DNA of 64,000 bases, taken from positions 13,245-77,244 of the forward strand of contig CALRKB020000019.1 in assembly GCA_943367755.1 (NCBI GenBank), in the 5' to 3' direction. Below, one piece after another: positions 63,955 to 64,000 of this stretch. Both the position numbers and the translations under genes were made by a program. The notes beneath the pieces were generated by a model. It saw only the letters and a program-made list of their open reading frames with translations, did no database searches and was not told the DNA's origin. Position 1 is the stretch's first letter, and each line of letters opens with the position of its first letter. This DNA is from PCC-6802 sp943367755. Lineage in GTDB: Bacteria; Cyanobacteriota; Cyanobacteriia; Pseudanabaenales; Pseudanabaenaceae.

Positions 63955-64000
63955 ATGGATAACTCTGTACAAATTCCTCTGGACTTACCGGATGTTTGGG
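63955..64000 (+). CDS. Start of a gene cut by the window edge (possible ISL3-type transposase)
   Basis: ATG at 63955 preceded by AGGAGG at 6 bases, the strongest ribosome site near the right edge. Only 15 codons are visible (MDNSVQIPLDLPDVW). The start IPLDLPDV is reminiscent of the beginning of ISL3-family transposases, but fifteen residues are too few to decide. It is divergent from the PNP-SIR2 gene. Confidence 0.4.
   Translation, partial: MDNSVQIPLDLPDVW

Noticed and set aside
1..64000. CRISPR arrays, rRNA genes and complete insertion sequences
   Set aside because: None seen. The only mobile-element hint is the 15-codon fragment at the right edge.

Overview
The window is chromosomal DNA of a non-heterocystous-looking cyanobacterium. 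The evidence is psaA-psaB and psaL-psaI (photosystem I), a lumenal pentapeptide protein, several cyanobacterial families (DUF1825, DUF3611, Mo-nitrogenase C-terminal-like), and the HIP1 octamer GCGATCGC scattered through almost all of it. Gene content and moderate GC would fit a Pseudanabaena-like filamentous lineage, but that genus is inference.

Layout: 0.4-2.5 kb is a Wzc/CpsD-type exopolysaccharide tyrosine autokinase. 3-15.5 kb is a same-strand run, mostly of exported proteins: MscS channel, amidase, DUF2807 lipoprotein, COG3904 crotonase-fold protein, PPC-like protein, M1 aminopeptidase, TAP-like hydrolase, an LprI+MliC lysozyme-inhibitor fusion, and last an orphan UmuD-like protease. 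15.7-21.3 kb (plus strand) holds a COG0523 GTPase, a small protein, dTDP-glucose dehydratase, TerC, gcvH, pyrF and a PhzF protein. 21.4-29.2 kb is a photosystem I block with a rhomboid protease inserted. 29.6-40.2 kb is housekeeping and signalling: era, tRNA-Pro, Rrf2 regulator, Ser/Thr kinase, FHA-GAF-cyclase, ilvE, DUF4168, prfB with its programmed +1 frameshift, an FHA protein, comF and others. 40.4-47.3 kb has an HTH-TPR protein and three RTX calcium-binding proteins, two of them a recent tandem duplicate. 47.4-49.9 kb has aspS and a short repeat protein. 50.2-56.9 kb is a two-component/c-di-GMP cluster: CheY-like regulator, hybrid kinase, REC-EAL phosphodiesterase and Cache-HWE kinase. 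Two of its genes share a duplicated leader.

The most striking element is the last one, 57.65-63.84 kb. It is a two-gene operon encoding a nucleoside-phosphorylase-SIR2-like fusion followed, 6 bp later, by a STAND NTPase carrying 14 WD40 repeats. It has the architecture of an NTP-dependent immune/conflict system: a sensor-switch protein plus a nucleotide/NAD-targeting effector. It lacks HIP1 sites, is AT-rich, and ends beside what looks like the start of another gene, possibly a transposase. I read it as an acquired, probably anti-phage, module.

Other points of note: a telomere-like (CCCCAAA)n tract immediately after a stop codon, a decayed duplicate of a gene 5' end, an orphan UmuD, and a lysozyme-inhibitor fusion. 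No CRISPR array or rRNA was seen.
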